In this document: positions 62,217 to 64,000 of the stretch, one piece after another
Position numbering within the stretch: position 1 is the first letter of the stretch
Layout: each line of letters opens with the position of its first letter
From: Pengzhenrongella sicca
Lineage (GTDB): Bacteria > Actinomycetota > Actinomycetes > Actinomycetales > Cellulomonadaceae
Assembly: GCF_017569225.1 (NCBI RefSeq)
Contig: NZ_CP071868.1
Span: 744,001 to 808,000, forward strand
Reading direction: 5' to 3'
DNA: 64,000 bases
The notes under the pieces: model-generated
What the model was told of the DNA's origin: nothing
The model's database searches: none
Seen by the model: only the letters and a program-made list of their open reading frames with translations
Made by a program: the position numbers and the translations under genes

Positions 62217-63815
62217 GTGGCAACTGTCATCACGGCGGCCGAGGCGGCCGTACTCATCGAAGACGGGGCCACGGTGGCCCTGAGCGGGTTCGGCCTGGCG
62301 TGCGTCAACGAGGAGACGCTCATCTCCGTCGAGCAGCGGTTCCTCGAGCACGGGGCGCCGCGCAACCTCACGGTCGTGCACTCCAGCGCCGTCGGCGACC
62401 GGCGGACCCGGGGCATGAGCCACTGGGGCCACGAGGGCCTGATCAAGCGCTGGATCGGCGGCATCGCGATCGCGTCGCCCGCCCTGGCGAAGCTGATCCA
62501 GGACGACAAGTGCGAGGCGTACAACCTGCCGCAGGGCGTCATCACCCAGCTCTACCGCGAGATCGCCGCGAAGCGTCCGGGGGTCGTGACCAAGGTCGGG
62601 ACCGGGACGTTCGTCGACCCGCGGGTCGAGGGAGCGCGGATGTCGGCCTGCTCGGTCGAGGACTACGTCCAGGTCGTCGAGCTCGCGGGCGAGGAGTGGA
62701 TGTTCTACCCCTCGTTCCCGATCGACGTCGGGCTGATCCGGGGGACCGTCGCGGACGAGCACGGCAACCTGACCCTGAGCAAGGAGGGCCTCAAGATGGA
62801 GGTCCTGCCCATCGCCCAGGCCGCGCACAACAGCGGCGGCATCGTGATCGCCCAGGTCGAGTCGCTCGCCAAGGCCGGGTCGCTCGACCCGAACGACATC
62901 CGGGTGCCCGGCGTGCTGGTCGACTACATCGTCGTCTCGGAGCCGGCCAACCACTTCCAGACCGAGAACACGCACTACAACCCGTCCTACTCGGGCCAGG
63001 TGCGCACGCCCCTGTCCGGGGTCGTCTCGATCCCGCTCACCGAGCGCAAGGTCATCGCCCGCCGGTGCGCGATGGAGATGACGCCGGGCACGGTGCTCAA
63101 CCTCGGCGTCGGCATCCCGGCCGACGTCGGCTCGATCGTCGCCGAGGAGGGCGCGAGCAGCGACGTGGTCATGACCACCGAGTCCGGCGCGATCGGCGGG
63201 GTGCCCGCGGGGCTGAAGGACTTCGGCCACGCCTACAACCCCGAGGCGCTCGTCGAGATGCACTCCCAGTTCGACTTCTACGACGGCGGCGGGCTCGACC
63301 TGTGCGTGCTCGGGCTGGCGCAGACCGACCAGCACGGCAACGTCAACGTCTCCAAGTTCGGCGGCCGCGTCGCGGGCGCCGGCGGGTTCATCAACATCTC
63401 CCAGGCGGCCAAGACGCTCGTCTTCGCCGGCACGTTCACGGCCGGCGGCCTCGACGTCGAGATCGTCGAGGGCGCGCTGCAGGTGCGCACCGAGGGCCGG
63501 GCCCGCAAGTTCCTCGACCACGTCGAGCAGATCACGTTCAGCGGCCAGTACGCCGCGGGCACCGGTCAGCGGGTCCTGTACGTGACCGAGCGGGCCGTGT
63601 TCGTGCTGAGCGACGGGTCGATGACGCTCATCGAGATCGCCCCGGGCGTCGACCTGCAGACGCAGGTGCTCGACCTGATGGACTTCGCCCCCACGATCTC
63701 CCCGGACCTCGCCCTGATGCCCGCCGGCATCTTCCGCGAGACCTGGGGCGAGCTTGCCGCCCACATCCACTCCCCGCGGCCGGCACTGGCGCCGGCGCTC
63801 ACCGGAAGGCCCTGA
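62217..63815 (+). CDS. Acyl-CoA:acetate/3-ketoacid CoA transferase (YdiF type)
   Basis: A 532-aa fused alpha-beta CoA-transferase. GTG 62217 is chosen because AAGGAG lies 9-14 bases upstream; GTG 62211 is too close. The N-terminal ALSGFGLACVNEE and the beta-half LNLGVGIPADVGSIVAEEG and MTTESGAIGG with catalytic E322 are typical of family I transferases. It would transfer CoA from acetyl-CoA or acetoacetyl-CoA to a carboxylate. The stop precedes the MFS gene by 2 bp, so uptake and activation are likely coupled. Confidence 0.92.
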   Translation: MATVITAAEAAVLIEDGATVALSGFGLACVNEETLISVEQRFLEHGAPRNLTVVHSSAVGDRRTRGMSHWGHEGLIKRWIGGIAIASPALAKLIQDDKCEAYNLPQGVITQLYREIAAKRPGVVTKVGTGTFVDPRVEGARMSACSVEDYVQVVELAGEEWMFYPSFPIDVGLIRGTVADEHGNLTLSKEGLKMEVLPIAQAAHNSGGIVIAQVESLAKAGSLDPNDIRVPGVLVDYIVVSEPANHFQTENTHYNPSYSGQVRTPLSGVVSIPLTERKVIARRCAMEMTPGTVLNLGVGIPADVGSIVAEEGASSDVVMTTESGAIGGVPAGLKDFGHAYNPEALVEMHSQFDFYDGGGLDLCVLGLAQTDQHGNVNVSKFGGRVAGAGGFINISQAAKTLVFAGTFTAGGLDVEIVEGALQVRTEGRARKFLDHVEQITFSGQYAAGTGQRVLYVTERAVFVLSDGSMTLIEIAPGVDLQTQVLDLMDFAPTISPDLALMPAGIFRETWGELAAHIHSPRPALAPALTGRP

Positions 63816-63817
63816 CC

Positions 63818-64000
63818 ATGGCGACCACCGCCGCTCCCACGATCAACCGCTGGGCGGTGCTGTGGGGATCGGTCGCGATCCTCATGTGCACGGGCGCCAT
63901 CTACGCGTTCTCGGTGTTCGCGGGCCCGCTCGCCGCCGAGCACGGCTGGACGATGCCCGCCGTCATGCTCGCGTTCGGCATCAACGGTGCCATCAGCCCC
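63818..64000 (+). CDS. MFS transporter, OFA-type, truncated by the window end
   Basis: Only 61 residues are visible: WAVLWGSVAILMCTGAIYAF forms the first transmembrane helix and FAGPLAAEHGWTMPAVMLAF leads to the second, a start typical of the OFA (oxalate/formate antiporter) family. It is two bases after the CoA-transferase stop and likely imports the carboxylate that the transferase activates. The rest lies beyond the window. Confidence 0.75.
   Translation, partial: MATTAAPTINRWAVLWGSVAILMCTGAIYAFSVFAGPLAAEHGWTMPAVMLAFGINGAISP

Overview
The window is G+C-rich DNA (about 70 % by eye), with frequent GTG starts, 1-4 bp stop/start overlaps, leaderless genes and actinobacterial families such as a 13E12/DUF222 HNH protein, Cgl0159-type aldolase, MmyB-type regulator and MgtA-like glycosyltransferases. 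It looks like a chromosomal segment of an actinomycete, probably a member of the Micrococcales (Cellulomonas-like). Species cannot be fixed from the sequence alone.

Positions 1-11.3 kb are an accessory region. It holds a PadR regulator with a small membrane protein, bracketed by a 48-bp imperfect inverted repeat; a tightly packed operon of unrecognised genes (2.2-4.6 kb); and an A+T-richer, translationally coupled three-gene cassette on the minus strand (DUF4062/TIR-like protein with TPRs, nucleotidyltransferase, calcineurin-like phosphatase). A tyrosine integrase, a tRNA-Met-derived attachment core and an intact ISL3-family insertion sequence with an 8-bp target duplication follow. The cassette is the best candidate for an undescribed (probably anti-phage) system.

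Positions 11.3-21.7 kb carry two giant coupled genes (2232 and 1213 aa) without clear function. Positions 22.3-28.9 kb are a galactoside-utilisation locus: LacI repressor, two perfect palindromic operators, ABC permeases, binding lipoprotein and GH42 beta-galactosidase; no ATPase is encoded, so a shared one is implied. HigBA and a ZIP-like transporter follow.

Positions 30.6-44.9 kb are a myo-inositol catabolic locus: LacI regulator, iolG, an iolE-like gene, transaldolase, tautomerase-like protein, GntR regulator, iolC, Cgl0159-type aldolase, iolB, iolD, iolA and a sugar-porter iolT. A recurrent motif close to TGTYNGRACA lies just upstream of several TTGAC -35 boxes and probably marks the GntR (and/or LacI) regulon. 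Together these genes would import inositol and convert it to acetyl-CoA and dihydroxyacetone phosphate.

Positions 45-47.3 kb hold two GT4 glycosyltransferases, and 47.3-52.8 kb a 2-aminoethylphosphonate locus (transaminase, phosphonatase-like HAD, PhnD, PhnC, fused PhnE). Positions 53-64 kb hold a DUF222/HNH protein, a three-helix-bundle protein, a divergent SDR/XRE pair, a large lipoprotein, a TetR regulator, and an acyl-CoA dehydrogenase divergent from a CoA-transferase and a truncated MFS gene, with several repeat tracts between them.
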